From positions 22,357,631 to 22,421,630 of the forward strand of contig NC_134569.1 in the NCBI RefSeq assembly GCF_050947875.1: a stretch of 64,000 nt of DNA, written 5' to 3'. Origin of the DNA: Dermacentor variabilis (taxonomy: Eukaryota > Arthropoda > Arachnida > Ixodida > Ixodidae). Position numbers and translations under genes: made by a program. Every line of letters starts with the position of its first letter. Within the stretch, counting starts at the first letter, position 1. The notes under the pieces were generated by a model. The model did not search any database, had not been told where the DNA came from, and worked only from the letters and a program-made list of their open reading frames with translations. This document shows positions 1 through 10,659 of the stretch, piece after piece.

Positions 1-972
1 ACAAAGCCTAAGAAAATGGGCAAAGCAATAATGTCTCAACAGGGAACTCGCTGAGCAATGTGACGAAGCAGTCCGAGGCTACTTGGAATCGGGGCACGCA
101 GTGCACGTGACGGAGTCGGCTACACAGAACCCACTGTATTACATGCCGCACCAGCCAGTAATTCGGAATTATTTGCCTGCCACGAAATTACGAGTGATGT
201 TCGATGCCTTATCACATGAGTCGGGACAATGATTGTTGAATGAGCATCTCGAAAAGGGCCCAAACCTCATCAGCAAACTGGGGCAGATTCCGTTGAGGTT
301 TCGTCTACTCAGAGTGGAGCTCGTCGCAGTTATTTAAAAGGCACTTCTGCAAATCGAAGTGCAACCAGAAGACAGAGCCGTGCTAAGATTTTTGTGGTAC
401 AGTGGCGCATCATTCAACGCTGGCGACTTGCCAGATATCGAAGAATGGAGAATGACGAGAGCACCATTTCGCACAAAGGGAAGCCCGTGCCTACTGACAG
501 CCACCTTCTCCAACATATCGATAAGCAGACGAGTGAGCTTCAAGAGGCAGCTGCTATACTGAAAGGTTCGTATTACGCAGACGTTTTGGTGACAGGCGCT
601 GACACAGTTAAAGAAGCATTAAAGATAGCTACAGACGCTAAGGAATTTATGAAGGATGCTGGCATGCACCTGGGAACTTCTGGAGGAAAATTCCCAAGAC
701 CAAGAAAAAGCACAGAAGGTCTTGGGGTTACTATGGATACCCACGACTGACCATATGACAATATCTATTTGTGAAGTGCTGAGTGCTCTCAACACGAGTG
801 TCAGCACAGAAGGGGTAGTGCTGCAGGCGTCCGCACATGTATATGAGCCTTTGGGTTTGTATGCCCCGTTCGTGGCTACAGCTAAGATGCTTTTTTTCCA
901 AAAACTTTGGGAAAGAGGACTAGGATGGGATCAACACCTTCCAGAAGACCTGGCGGACGAATGGAAAGATTA
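1..972 (+). pseudogene. BEL/Pao retrotransposon pol fragment: reverse transcriptase and Pao peptidase region
   Basis: Degraded pol of a BEL/Pao LTR retrotransposon, entering from beyond the left edge. The RT part reads in shifting frames: a YYMPHQPVIR-like block near 140-175, then PEDRAVLRFLW near 364-400, and the RT active site near 574-585, which reads YADV where the family has YxDD, followed by LVTGADTVKEALKIA, a typical Pao stretch. At 656-972 the frame changes and the Pao peptidase region follows (KVLGLLW, YEPLGLYAPF, AKMLFFQKLW, and a final DEWKD before a stop at 971-973). At least two frameshifts and several stops make it non-functional. The C-terminal integrase of what appears to be the same element resumes at 7671 on the same strand, so this is one element split by later insertions. 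RNase H and most of the integrase are missing. Confidence 0.85.
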
Positions 973-1331
973 GTGTTTGGACGTCCCCAGCCTACGATAC
1001 TGTGCCTGCGCTTACCTGCGGGCAGAGAGTGACATCGGAGTGTCAGTGCAGGCATACGAGGAGAGTTTTCATTTCTCCGGAGGGGGGGGGGGGCGACCAG
1101 CTTTTATATATAGCTATGTATATAATTTCTTGCACTTGAACAAACTTCATGTGACCTCGAAGAATTGAGCGCTGAAGTGACGGCGTTATATGAGCATACA
1201 TACAAGACCTCGCAGTGGGTTGCAGTTCAATTTCACAGCCTGAGACCTCTCGGTGGTGTAATCTTCCTTTGAGTAATTGTCGCATACTTGGCTATCACTA
1301 ATACTGCTTTGCCTTTCAGGCGAAAGTGCAG

Positions 1332-1333
<2 letters not shown>
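973..1333. other. No gene recognised; short G-run
   Basis: Sequence between the BEL/Pao fragment and the CT microsatellite. It contains a run of G at about 1081-1092 and no recognisable coding segment. It may be remaining BEL sequence or upstream sequence of the CR1-like element. Confidence 0.4.

Positions 1334-1384
<51 letters not shown>
1334..1384. repeat. (CT)n microsatellite
   Basis: About 51 bp of uninterrupted CT dinucleotides. Open frames across it (Arg-Glu runs on the minus strand) are artefacts of the repeat. Confidence 0.97.
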
Positions 1385-1387
<3 letters not shown>

Positions 1388-1503
1388 GTACGTCCGAGCA
1401 TTAGCGCTTCTGCGCATGACTGCCGTAAATTCTGATTTCGAGTAAATCCGGCTTCGCCCCATTTCGGTTACTGAGTGAATTACTATCATCATCATCAGCC
1501 TGG

Positions 1504-1805
1504 TTACGCCCACTGCAGGGCAAAGGCCTCTCCCATACTTCTCCAACAACCCCGGTCATGTAATAATTGTGGCCATGCCGTGCCTGCAAACTTCTTAATC
1601 TCATCCGCCCACCTAACTTTCTGCCGCCCCCTGCTACGCTTCCCTTCCCTTGGAATCCAGTCCGTAACTCTTAATGACCATCGATTATCTTCCCTTCTCT
1701 TTACATGTCCTGCCCATGCCCATTTCTTTTTCTTGATTTCAACTAAGATGTCATTGACTCGCGTTTGTTCCCTCACCCAATCTGCTCTTTTCTTATCCCT
1801 TAACG
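1504..1805 (-). pseudogene. RTE LINE ORF2 C-terminal end
   Basis: Minus-strand reading frame with the C-terminal signature of RTE ORF2: KKKKWAWAGHVKRREDNRWS, then WIPREGKRSRGRQKVRWADE, then GEAFALQWA near the end. The AT-rich (ATC)n run just after it, at 1484-1497, is the element's 3' microsatellite tail read in reverse. There is no catalytic domain here. It belongs with the plus-strand RT at 1818-3830. Confidence 0.8.
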
Positions 1806-1817
1806 GGGGAATATGGC

Positions 1818-3830
1818 AGGGGGGAATATGGCATAGGCACTAGGAATAGCAGGGGAGAGTTGTTAGTAGAGTTTGCGGAACAGAATAATATGCGAATAAT
1901 GAATACCTTCTTCCGCAAGCGGGATAGCAGAAAGTGGACGTGGAGGAGCCCGAACGGCGAGACTAGAAATGAAATAGACTTCATACTCTGCGCTAACCCC
2001 GGGGTCATACAAGATGTGGACATGCTCAGCAAGGTGCGCTGCAGTGACCATAGGAGGGTAAGAACTCGAATTAACCTAGACCTGAGGATGGAACGGAAGA
2101 AACTGGCACATAAGGAGCCGATCAATGAGTTAGTGGTAAGAGGGAAAATCGAGGAGTTCCAGATCAAGCTACAGAACAGGTATTCGGCTTTAACTCAGGA
2201 AGAGGACCTTAGTGTTGAAGCAATGAACGACAATCTTGTGGGCATCATTAAGAAGTGTGCAATGGAAGTCGGTGGTAACTCCATTAGGCAGGATACCAGT
2301 AAACTATCGCAGGAGACGAAATATCTGATCAAGAAACGTCAATGTATGAAAGCCTCTAACCCTACAGCTAGAATAGAACTGGCAGAACTTTCGAAGTTAA
2401 TCAACAAGCGTAAGACAGCTGACATAAGGAAGTATAATATGGATAGAACTGAACATGCTCTCAGGAACGGAGGAAGCCTAAAAGCAGTGAAGAAGGAACT
2501 AGGAATTGGCAAGAATCAGATGTATGCATTAAGAGACAAAGCCGGCCATATCATTACTAATATGGATGAGATAGTTGAAGTGGCTGAGGAGTTCTATAGA
2601 GATTTATACAGTGCCAGTGGCACCCACGACGATAATGGAAGAGAGAATAATCTAGAGGAATTCGAAATCCCACAGGTAACGCCGGAAGAAGTAAAGAAAG
2701 CCTTGGGAGCTGTGCAAATGGGGAAGGCAGCTGGAGAGGATCAGGTAATAGCAGATTGTTCTAGAAAAACTGGCCATCCTGTATATGCAATGCCTCATGA
2801 CCTCGAGCACACCGAAATCTTGGAAGAACGCTAACATAATCCTAATCCATAAGAAAGGGGACGCCAAAGACTTGAAAAATTATAGACCGATCAGCTTACT
2901 GTCCGTTGCCTACAAAGTATTTACTAAGGTAATCGCAAATAGAATCAGGAACACCTTAGACTTCTGTCAACCAAAGGACAAGGCAGGATTTCGTATAGGC
3001 TACTCAACAATAGACCATATTCACACTATCAATCAGGTGATAGAGAAATGTGCGGAATATAACCAACCTTTATATATAGCTTTCATTGATTACGAGAAAG
3101 CGTTTGATTCAGTCGAAACCTCAGCAGTCATGGAGGCATTACGGAATCAGGGTGTAGACAAGCCGTATGTAAAAATACTGAAAGATATCTACAGCGGCTC
3201 CGCAGCCACCGTAGTCCTCCATAAAGAAAGCAACACAATCCCAATAAAAAAAGGTGTCAGGCAGGGAGATATGATCTCTCCAATGCTATTCACAGCGTGT
3301 TTACAGGAGGTATTAAGAGACCTGGATTGGGAAGAATTGGGGATAAGAGTTAATGGAGAATACGTTATTAACTTGCGATTCGCTGATTATATTGCCTTGC
3401 TTCGTAACTCGGGGGACCAATTGCAATGCATGCTCACTGACCTGGAGAGGCAAAGCAGAAGAGTGGGTCTAAAAATTAATCTGCAGAAAACTAAAGTAAT
3501 GTTTAACAGTCTCGGAAGAGAACAACAATTTACAATAGGCAGCGAGGAACTGGTAGTGGTAAGGGGATACATCTACTTAGGGCAGGTAGTGACGGCGGAT
3601 CCGGATCATGAGACGGAAATAATCAGAAGAATTAGAATGGGCTGGGTTGCGTTTGGCTGGCATTCTCAGATGATGAACAGCAGGTTGCCATTATCCCTCA
3701 AGAGAAAAGTGTATAATAGCTGTGTCTTACCAGTACTCACGTACGGGGCAGAAACCTGGAGGATTACGAAAAGGGTTCTACTCAAATTGAGGACGACGCA
3801 ACGAGCTATGGAAAGAAGAATGATGGGTGG
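1818..3830 (+). pseudogene. RTE LINE ORF2: endonuclease C-terminus and reverse transcriptase
   Basis: Starts inside the apurinic endonuclease domain: GEYGIGTRNSRGELLVEFAE from about 1821, then NEIDFILC and the catalytic-type SDHRRV near 2044-2061. The linker runs to about 2690, followed by RT blocks: GKAAGEDQVIA (about 2721), a frameshift with a small deletion near 2740-2790, then KNYRPISLLS (about 2875), the FIDYEKAFDSV block (about 3085), and GVRQGDMISPMLF (about 3255). The active-site box at 3379-3390 reads FADY instead of FADD, so the polymerase would be dead even without the frameshift. The frame ends at about 3830, where it fuses by chance to the CR1-like ORF1. The N-terminal half of the endonuclease is missing. 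Confidence 0.88.
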
Positions 3831-3849
3831 CCTAAAGTGCATTCTATTT

Positions 3850-4560
3850 ATTGTTCGCTTCAAAATAAGCCTTCTAATTTGCGGTGACGTCGAGTCAAAT
3901 CTTGGGCCAACAGAGGAAATGTTGGAAAAACTAACGGGGCAGGATAACATTACTACTTCAACCAATGCTGTCTTGACTAAGCAAGGAAAGCTTGAGGAGG
4001 ATGTAGCAAGTTTACATCAACGATTGAGTGGCTTAGAAGCTAAGGTGATCTCTCTTGGCACGTTGAAGGAAGACGTGAGTGTTCTTAAAATCACTGTGGC
4101 TGAACTGGAACAAAATGTTTCAAGCTTACTAAACAAAGTGGATGAATTAGAAAATAGGGGTCGAAGAAGTAATTTGATTATTAGGGGCATCAAAGAACAA
4201 ACCTTGCCACGAAGACAAGGGAGTCTCTGTTTCTTGAAAAACTCCATGTAACTGTTACTGGAATATAACGGTGTCATAGGCTGGGAAAGAAAAATGTTAA
4301 GAAGAAAGGTGGTTATCGTCCCGTAATTATGAGGTTTCTGGAGTATCGCAAAAACATATCGATACTGAAGGCCTGTCCAAAGATCAGGGGTGCTTAGATA
4401 TCAGTTTCCGAAGACTTCTCTCTTGGCATTAGTCAAATAAGGAAGAAACTATGCGAAGTTCTGCACAAGAAAGGGCGAAAGATGCCTAGGTAAACTTAGC
4501 CTTTGATAATTTCAGTGTAGACGGGACATTATTCGCTTGGGACAAATTGGAAGACAAGCG
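3850..4560 (+). pseudogene. CR1-like ORF1 with degenerate 2A-like motif and coiled coil
   Basis: At 3880-3909 the frame reads CGDVESNLGP, a one-residue variant of the 2A translational-recoding motif (general form DxExNPGP), preceded by a hydrophobic stretch. After it come heptad-rich segments (for example LEEDVASLHQRLSGLEAKVI and VAELEQNVSSLLNKVDELEN), which look like a coiled coil. Then GRRSNLIIRGIKEQ is followed, in shifted frames, by HRLGKKN, RPVIMRFLEYRKN and EDFSLGIS, which are typical of L1/CR1-type ORF1 RNA-binding proteins. A stop near 4248 and further frameshifts inactivate it. The N-terminus cannot be fixed because the sequence upstream is RTE. Confidence 0.72.
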
Positions 4561-4599
4561 GTATGGGATTTTTAAAGTTAGTTGACCTAACAAAATAAA

Positions 4600-7125
4600 A
4601 GCAGGATATTTGCGAGTCTTAAACGTTAACTGTCGTAGTGTTGTGAACAAAGTCATTCACTTAGCAGGTCTCTGGTCTCTTACTTGCGCATGACCCTGAC
4701 GTTGTGGTGCTGACTGAGACGTGGTTAAGCGAAGAGGTATACAACAGCGAATTTGTCTCAAAGAATTGCAAGGTATTTAGGAAAGATCGCGACAGAAGAG
4801 GTGGAGGAGTGGCTGTATTATTTAAACCATCGTTGCAACTCGTTAGGTTACGTGACATTACTGGAGTCGAGGGCATATTTTGTAAAAGTTATTCAAAGAA
4901 TAAGTATATTCTTGGAGCTGTTTTAGGCCTCCGAGCTCTGCTGTCGTTATCTTGCACCACTTAAAAGAATATTTTCAGTCTTATGTAAAAGGCCGAAGAC
5001 AGAATAATTATGGCCGGTGATTTCAATTTCCCAAACATTGATTGGTTCAATTCTTCAACAGAATCATTTTATTTGATGGAGAGTGAAATGCTGGACCTGG
5101 TATTTAATTTGGATCTTATGTAGGTTGTAAGTGAGCCTACAAGAATCCTGCACAATTCAGTATCTATATTAGAATTCTTTTTTTCTAAGTGGTAACATTG
5201 CAGCAAACGCGTCCTGCGATGTTACTACTGGTATATCGGACCACAAGGCCGTTTTATTGAAACAAAACGATGTTTTCTTTAGCCGCCTACCTGACATTAA
5301 AACCTTTCCAAATTTCCAACGGGTAGATAATGAATCTATTATTGACATGGTTGCTTTCCATTACGACGATTTTAACGACAACCCATTCAGCATAAACAAT
5401 TTGTGATTTGTCTTCAAAAACATTATTCATGAATGTGTCTAGCGTTTCATTGCAAAAATAACCAAGAAATCCTGTAATCGCAATCCTTGGATTAGCATAT
5501 AAACGTTGCATTTGCAGCGTAGGTTAAAACGCCTGAAGAAACGGGCAAAGTCAGCTGTCGCTTGCACAACCCCACTTCTTGAAAACGTGTCACGAAAATT
5601 GAAAAAGCAGGTTGCACTTTATAAGCAAAGCTATTTTAGTACTTAACTCCCATTATTTATTAAAACTTCGCCTGAGAAATGTTGGATGGTGATTACTGCA
5701 AGTTCCAGCTCAACTGACATGTTTCTAATAAATGGCACTTGTGTACAGGATGATAAAACAGCGTGCGGTGCCTGTAACAGCCTTTTCAAAACTGCTTTCA
5801 CTGCTGACAATGGTCATATTCCACCGTTTAGTTTGTCTTTACCTCCTATCTCTGATGTTATCATATCTGAAAATGTAGTGTTAACTTATTGTTAAAACTT
5901 GATGTGAAGAAATCATCCGGCCTAGATGACATTCCAAATGCCTTTCCAAAGCACTATGCTGAATGGTGCTCCAAATATTTATGTAGGATATTCAGAATGT
6001 CGCTTCAGGAAGGTACTTTACCAGATGAATGGAGAGTCGCAAGAATTAAACCAATAAATAAAAATGGTGACAAAATGTTTTACAAAATTATCGGCCAATC
6101 CCACTTACTTCTGCATGGAAGCTACTTGAGCATAATATTCATAAACCTTTCACTGACTGTTTAGAAGAACATAACGTAACATCAAAAGCTTAAAATGGCT
6201 TCAAATTCGACGGGTACACAGCTGGTAGAGTCTATTCAAGATTTCTCCTAAGCAATTAACGATGTCAAACAAACTGATGCAATATTTTTAGACATTCGCA
6301 AGGCTTTCAACACGGTTTCGCATTGAAAGCTCATTCATAAATTACGTTTCATAATAACAAATGACAAGCTAATAGCCTGGTTTGAGGCTTACTTGTCAAA
6401 CCGGCATCAGTTTGTTTCCTTTAATAAGGCCCACTCCCACAACGTCCCAGTCGAGTCCGGAGTCCCCCAGGGATCTGTTCGTGGACGGCTTTTGTTCCTT
6501 ATTTTTATAAATGATATTGTCCATGATCTTTCTGTCCGTGTTAAGTTATAGGCTGATGACTGTCCTTTATAAAAAAAACTTCTATTGAGGATCAAATTAG
6601 GCTTAACAACGACCTTCCAAAGGTAAAAAGTAGGTGTGACATGTGAAAAATGGTAATAAATCTTGATAAAATAGCATATATGATAATAACACTTAAAAGA
6701 ACCCTCTCCGTTACCAGTATAGTACTACTGATCACGCACTTTCCCAAGTCACATGCTACAAGTATCTGAGCCTCTGGACTTGTAATATCATTTCTTGGAG
6801 TAAACATATTGATACCGTCTCCACTAATGCTCTTCGTAAACTGTTCTTTTTAAGGCGGGCATTGTGGTATGCTACCCCTAAAACATGCTTACTTGCATAT
6901 TACGCTATTGTACGACCAGCCTTACAGTATGCTGTTATAATCGGGGACCCGTTCACTAAAATTAACATTTACAAATTGGAAAAGGTTCAGAAAAGATCAG
7001 TGAGATTTATCTATAATTCCTATGGACGTGTATCCGTTACGGACCTTCTAAGAAGAGGTCTACCAACAGTTACTCATAGGAATCGTACGTGTCGCTTGAA
7101 ATTCTTTTCCAATCGGTGAATGAGC
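4600..7125 (+). pseudogene. CR1-like ORF2: endonuclease and reverse transcriptase remnants
   Basis: Fragments in changing frames: endonuclease start (LRVLNVNCRSVVNK near 4615), TETWLSEEVY at about 4707, FRKDRDRRGGGVAVLFK near 4775, GDFNFPNIDWFN near 5018-5050, and ISDHKAVLL near 5236. RT motifs follow: KKSSGLDDIPN (about 5905), GTLPDEWRVARIKPI (about 6012), VESGVPQGSV near 6450, and the catalytic box near 6546-6558, where an in-frame stop replaces the aromatic residue before ADD. The C-terminal part at 6862-7119 is well kept (IVRPALQYAVIIGDPFTK, then KLEKVQKRSVRFI). Many stops and frameshifts are present. Confidence 0.8.
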
Positions 7126-7285
7126 ACTACAATATTGGCACTTCACAAATAATTAGTTATTCCAGTGGTTACACTACACGCATGCGACATTGAAATTCTT
7201 TTCCAATTGGTGAATGAGCACTACAATATTGACACTTCACAAATAATTAGTTATTCCAGTGGGTTACACTACACGCATGCGACAT
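7097..7285 (+). repeat. Tandem duplication, 94-95 bp unit, in CR1 copy A
   Basis: Two adjacent copies (7097-7190 and 7191-7285) of a segment starting TGAAATTCTTTTCCAAT and ending CGCATGCGACAT. They differ by only a few bases (an ATCGG/ATTGG change, a TTGGCA/TTGACA change and one inserted G). The duplication covers the end of the CR1-like coding region and the start of its 3' UTR. Confidence 0.95.
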
Positions 7286-7670
7286 TCTCTGTCAGTAAAA
7301 CCATTATTAGCGAGAACTAACCGTTACAAATATTCCTATTTTCCTAGAACCATAGCCTACTAGAACAAACTTGCCGACAGTATAGTAAGTCAGAATTCAT
7401 TGTTAGTGTTTGAGGCGCATATTCAGTGATTAGTGATTTTTTGTGTGCGTGTATTCGGTGCTTTTAAATCCTTTATCGAAGTTAATATTCTGTTACGGTC
7501 TTGCACGTGATGACATTGGTGAACCAGTTTCTGCTATGTGTACATGCTATTGGAGCCTTTGCCTGAATGTATTTCATTTCTGTCTCAATATGTAATTGTA
7601 CAAATATATATACCCACCTGCGATGGTCTTGTGATCAAGGCTGCAGTATTCATAAATAAATAATATCCAG

Positions 7671-8340
7671 AGGCTGTTGAACATCCTACGAAGTCACGAA
7701 GCCCAGGACTAATGCAGTTTGCAGCGAATTATCTGGAAATTCACCATAGAAAATGGCACCTTGTGGGGCGGTTGGTGGGAACGGATGGTGAGAGCCGTCA
7801 AAGTTTCCTTGCGGAATATTCTGGGCCGCTAAAGCCTTACTTTTGAAGAACTTCTTACAGTACTTTCTGACATAGAAGTTACCATCAACTCGCGTCCACT
7901 GGCGTATATGATGGACGAGAGCCTGGTGAAGAATAAATTCTGACTCCATCTCACCTGTTGACAGGGAATCAGTGATGTGTTTGCCGGAAGCAAGAGCCGT
8001 AGCTATCCATTCTGCCACAAGAACCGACATTGGTTGATGTTCGAGGTACCTTCGATCACTAACAGATGCCTTTTGGAAACGGTGGTGAAGAGAATATCTT
8101 TTACATCAGCGGTCCGCGCATTGCATGTCATCTAGTAAAACCAACGCCCTCAAGACTGGCGACCTGACCATCTTGCGGGAAGGCCACTCACCCCCACATA
8201 TGTGGAAAATTGGCCGCACTGCTGAGTTGTTCAAAGGGCGCGACGGAGCTGTGCGGTCCTGCGTCGTCAAGTTGTCCTCCGGGAAGTTCCATCGGCGACC
8301 AGTACAGCTTCTGTACCCGCTGGAGACTAACCTAAAATGA
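7671..8340 (+). pseudogene. BEL/Pao integrase C-terminal region
   Basis: Frames here read as the end of a BEL/Pao pol: WGGWWERMVRAVKVSLRNI (about 7760), LTFEELLTVLSDIEVTINSR (about 7840-7900), LTPSHLL (about 7940 in another frame), then the C-terminal domain at 8125-8340 (TGDLTILREG, HMWKIGRTAELFKGRDGAVR, RRPVQLLYPLE). At least three frame changes break it. It lies on the same strand as the RT and peptidase fragment at 1-972 and is followed by a purine tract and a putative LTR, which supports one split BEL element. The integrase core upstream of the WGG block is gone. Confidence 0.82.
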
Positions 8341-8353
8341 GCGACGCTCATTT

Positions 8354-8380
8354 GGGGGGGGGGGGGGGGGGGGAGGGGGA
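8354..8380 (+). repeat. G-rich polypurine tract of the BEL/Pao element
   Basis: A run of G with one A near its end, placed between the pol stop and the putative LTR start. This is where an LTR element carries its plus-strand priming tract. The run may also have expanded as a simple repeat. Confidence 0.55.
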
Positions 8381-8662
8381 TGTAGAAAAATACAGGAACG
8401 AAAAGAAACTGGGACCGTCTTCGAGAAAAGACGCGAGAACAACCCCAGGAACGAAGCGGGGCCCGAAGAAAGAAAAGCCGCAAACGAGGAGGAAACCGTC
8501 TCCCCAACTCGAACGGAGGCACGGCGGCCCGGACCGACGACCAGATAGGACCAAGAGACGGAGAAAAGAAGACGTTTTTGTATTGATGCTGTGAATATAG
8601 TTAATTGTTCCTTTTGTTACCGAAGATTTCTCGTGTCACTTCCTGTCGAGTTTCCAACAACA
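8381..8662 (+). repeat. Putative 3' LTR of the BEL/Pao element
   Basis: Begins TGTAGAAAAATACAGG directly after the purine tract and can end at a CA near 8661-8662 (TTTCCAACAACA), which gives about 282 bp with TG...CA ends. It is inferred from position only. The 5' LTR lies outside the window, so the boundaries could not be compared. Confidence 0.5.
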
Positions 8663-8715
8663 AAGTGTATTCTGCAAAATATGACAAACGGGGATGGTTA
8701 GTGGACGTTCATGAT

Positions 8716-9059
<344 letters not shown>

Positions 9060-9065
<6 letters not shown>

Positions 9066-10143
9066 ACAGCGTTCACTTGCACCCCCTCACCTTGGCAAAC
9101 TCGACCTGAGCTTCGATGAGCATGACGAACGGAGTGCTTACGCACTTCTTTTTTTACGTTTGCTATCGGAAGTGCTTCCCGTATTTCTCGCTCCGTTTTT
9201 GTTTTTGATGTGCCAATGACTATGGTGCATTGCAATAGTGGAGAGCATTTGCACACTATCTATAGTGCGCAATCAAGTTGCTAGGTGCTGTCAGGATCTG
9301 GCACGTGTATTTGTGGTCCCGTAATCTGTTGTTTAAACAGCGCCTGATTTGCCCAATGTACACTTTCTGGCAATCTAGTGTGATTGGGAAAACCACTCAA
9401 CTAGCGCATTCCACGTACTTTTTCACGTGCTTAGTCTGACAGAATGTAGCTTTTAGAAATTCTAGCGGATGAGACTGCAAGGCACACCCACTCGAAAAAA
9501 GAATGTGTGGATGACACCATTTACGAGATATGCGCTGTCAAATTTGAGGTAAAAATGCACTGTCATTGCACTTTTGTTTTTGTTTTCTTCTTTGGATTCT
9601 GCGTTCACACTCTTGCTCATGCCTTCTAGTTTTTGCGGAGCGGAGAACCGTGCTTGAACGTCATGGCGTTGGGCTGTCTTTTTTATTCTATGTGACAGTG
9701 CATGCATATAAGGCAATGCCACGCGTTTCTCCAATTTATTTTTTTTCGGTGATTTTTGCCCTTTTCTGTTCGCCCTGATTTCCGGCAACACGTTTTCACA
9801 TATATGCATCACCATGCTTTTGGGGAACCCACTGTTCTTTAAGCGGCTTGCTTGCAAGTCAGTACTCTCCTCCCCAGTATGACAGCATGATTTTCCAACT
9901 GCTTGGCTGATGCAAGCATTGGTGATGCCTCTTTTTTTATTTTTTGAATGGCAAGAGTCATACCGCTGGGTTTCTTTCTCTCCTCTAGTTTTGTAGCAGC
10001 AGCACGTGTGGGAGCCGCTGAGCCTTATTTTTACGTCAAGGTACTGCAACCGCCCTTCAGCTTCGGTAGGAGTCTCGTGCGTTAGTTCTAGATCTTCATG
10101 CGCTTTCTTGAAGATGCTGATAACAGCGTTTACGCTAACTGGT
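9060..10143 (-). pseudogene. Penelope-like ORF: RT C-terminal part plus GIY-YIG endonuclease
   Basis: On the minus strand, from about 10143 the frame reads a Penelope-type thumb region: ISIFKKAHEDLELTHETP, LQYLDVKIRL, then an RYDSCHSKNKKRGI-like block, LKNSGFPKSM, ALPYMHALSHRIKKTA and VQARFSAPQKL. After a frame change the GIY-YIG nuclease appears at about 9240-9400: LDCQKVYIGQIRRCLNNRL with the VYIGQ core at 9346-9363, then EREIREALPI near 9190. The RT palm with the catalytic aspartates is absent because the element starts inside RT. Stops and frameshifts separate the parts. In functional elements the protein performs target nicking and reverse transcription. Confidence 0.75.
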
Positions 10144-10345
10144 TCGCTCTGCTTTTCTCGTCACATGTCGTCACATTATCTTTTTATATCTCAACCTCTC
10201 CCCCCCCCCCTACATCACCTTGTATATGAGCGTGTTCGTTAACGGTATTCAACGAGTTGGTAGTTTGCCCGACGTACGTCCACGTTTTGTTCTTTTATGC
10301 TCGTCCATTAGTTCCGTCAGCCTAACACTAAGCGCAATACAACCA
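10140..10345 (-). repeat. Right inverted arm of the Penelope-like element
   Basis: Reverse complement of the left arm (8716-9065) without the GT array. It abuts the truncated RT frame directly at about 10140. Confidence 0.78.
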
Positions 10346-10572
10346 TGGCGTAATGGCTTGGCATTGCGCTACTAAGCGCTAGGGAGTGGTGTCGAATCTG
10401 GCAGCGGCGGCCGCATATCGGTGGGGGTCAAATGCAAAAATAACCGTGTACCATGCACTGGGTGCACGCTAAAGGACCCCAGGTGGTAAGAACTAATCCA
10501 GAGTCCCTCACTACAGCGGGCCTCACGACCAAATCGAGGTATCGGCACGTAATACACCAGAATTTAATTTTC
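10340..10572 (+). mobile_element. Ruka-type tRNA-derived SINE, diverged copy
   Basis: Same order of blocks as the well-kept copies at 11006 and 50374: a tRNA-like head with TGGCTTGGCATTGCGCTACT, GGCGGCCGCAT, TCGGTGGGGG, then GGTGCACGCTAAAGGACCCC and an AATTTAATTTT tail. It is more diverged than the other two and lies about 85 bp upstream of the fibrinogen exon, in what would be its intron. Confidence 0.75.
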
Positions 10573-10659
10573 ATGTTTGAATTTTGTTGCGACACTGCCA
10601 AGATTTGGCAAGCAATTTTAGTCTAATCAGCTGTCTTTTTTTCTTTTCCTGTCACTCAG

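Larger units (their letters stand above)
1480..3830. mobile_element. RTE-clade LINE, 5'-truncated, with inverted 5' segment (twin-priming geometry)
   Basis: Two oppositely oriented pieces of one RTE (BovB-like) ORF2. The 3' end of the element reads on the minus strand (about 1805 down to 1480, ending in a TGATGATGA-type tail). The endonuclease C-terminus and RT read on the plus strand (1818-3830). The outer end of the plus piece stops at MERRMMG. The minus piece starts at LRDKKRADW, which is almost exactly where RTE proteins continue. At the inner junction a roughly 14-bp GGGGGAATATGGCA segment is present twice (about 1805-1818 and 1820-1833). A degraded target duplication is possible (about 1471-1482 versus 3832-3845), but it is imperfect. 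Confidence 0.75.
3831..7665 (+). mobile_element. CR1-like non-LTR retrotransposon, copy A (nearly full length, decayed)
   Basis: Contains, in order, an ORF1 with a 2A-like N-terminal motif and coiled coil, an ORF2 with endonuclease and RT remnants, and an AT-rich 3' end with short AATA-type repeats near 7655-7665. It lies inside the broken BEL/Pao element on the same strand. Its left edge directly abuts the RTE piece. Clade placement (CR1 or a close relative) rests on the overall ORF2 pattern and on similarity to copy B at 22057-26459. No alignment could be run. Confidence 0.78.

Noticed and set aside
3880..3909. 2A motif as evidence of an integrated RNA virus
   Set aside because: The sequence after it is LINE ORF1 coiled coil in both copies and the rest of each element is CR1-like. 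No viral polymerase or capsid is present.
2785..4251. A 488-codon fusion protein of RT and coiled coil
   Set aside because: It joins RTE RT to CR1-like ORF1 across an insertion boundary near 3830 only because the frames happen to agree; no sign of selection for a fusion.
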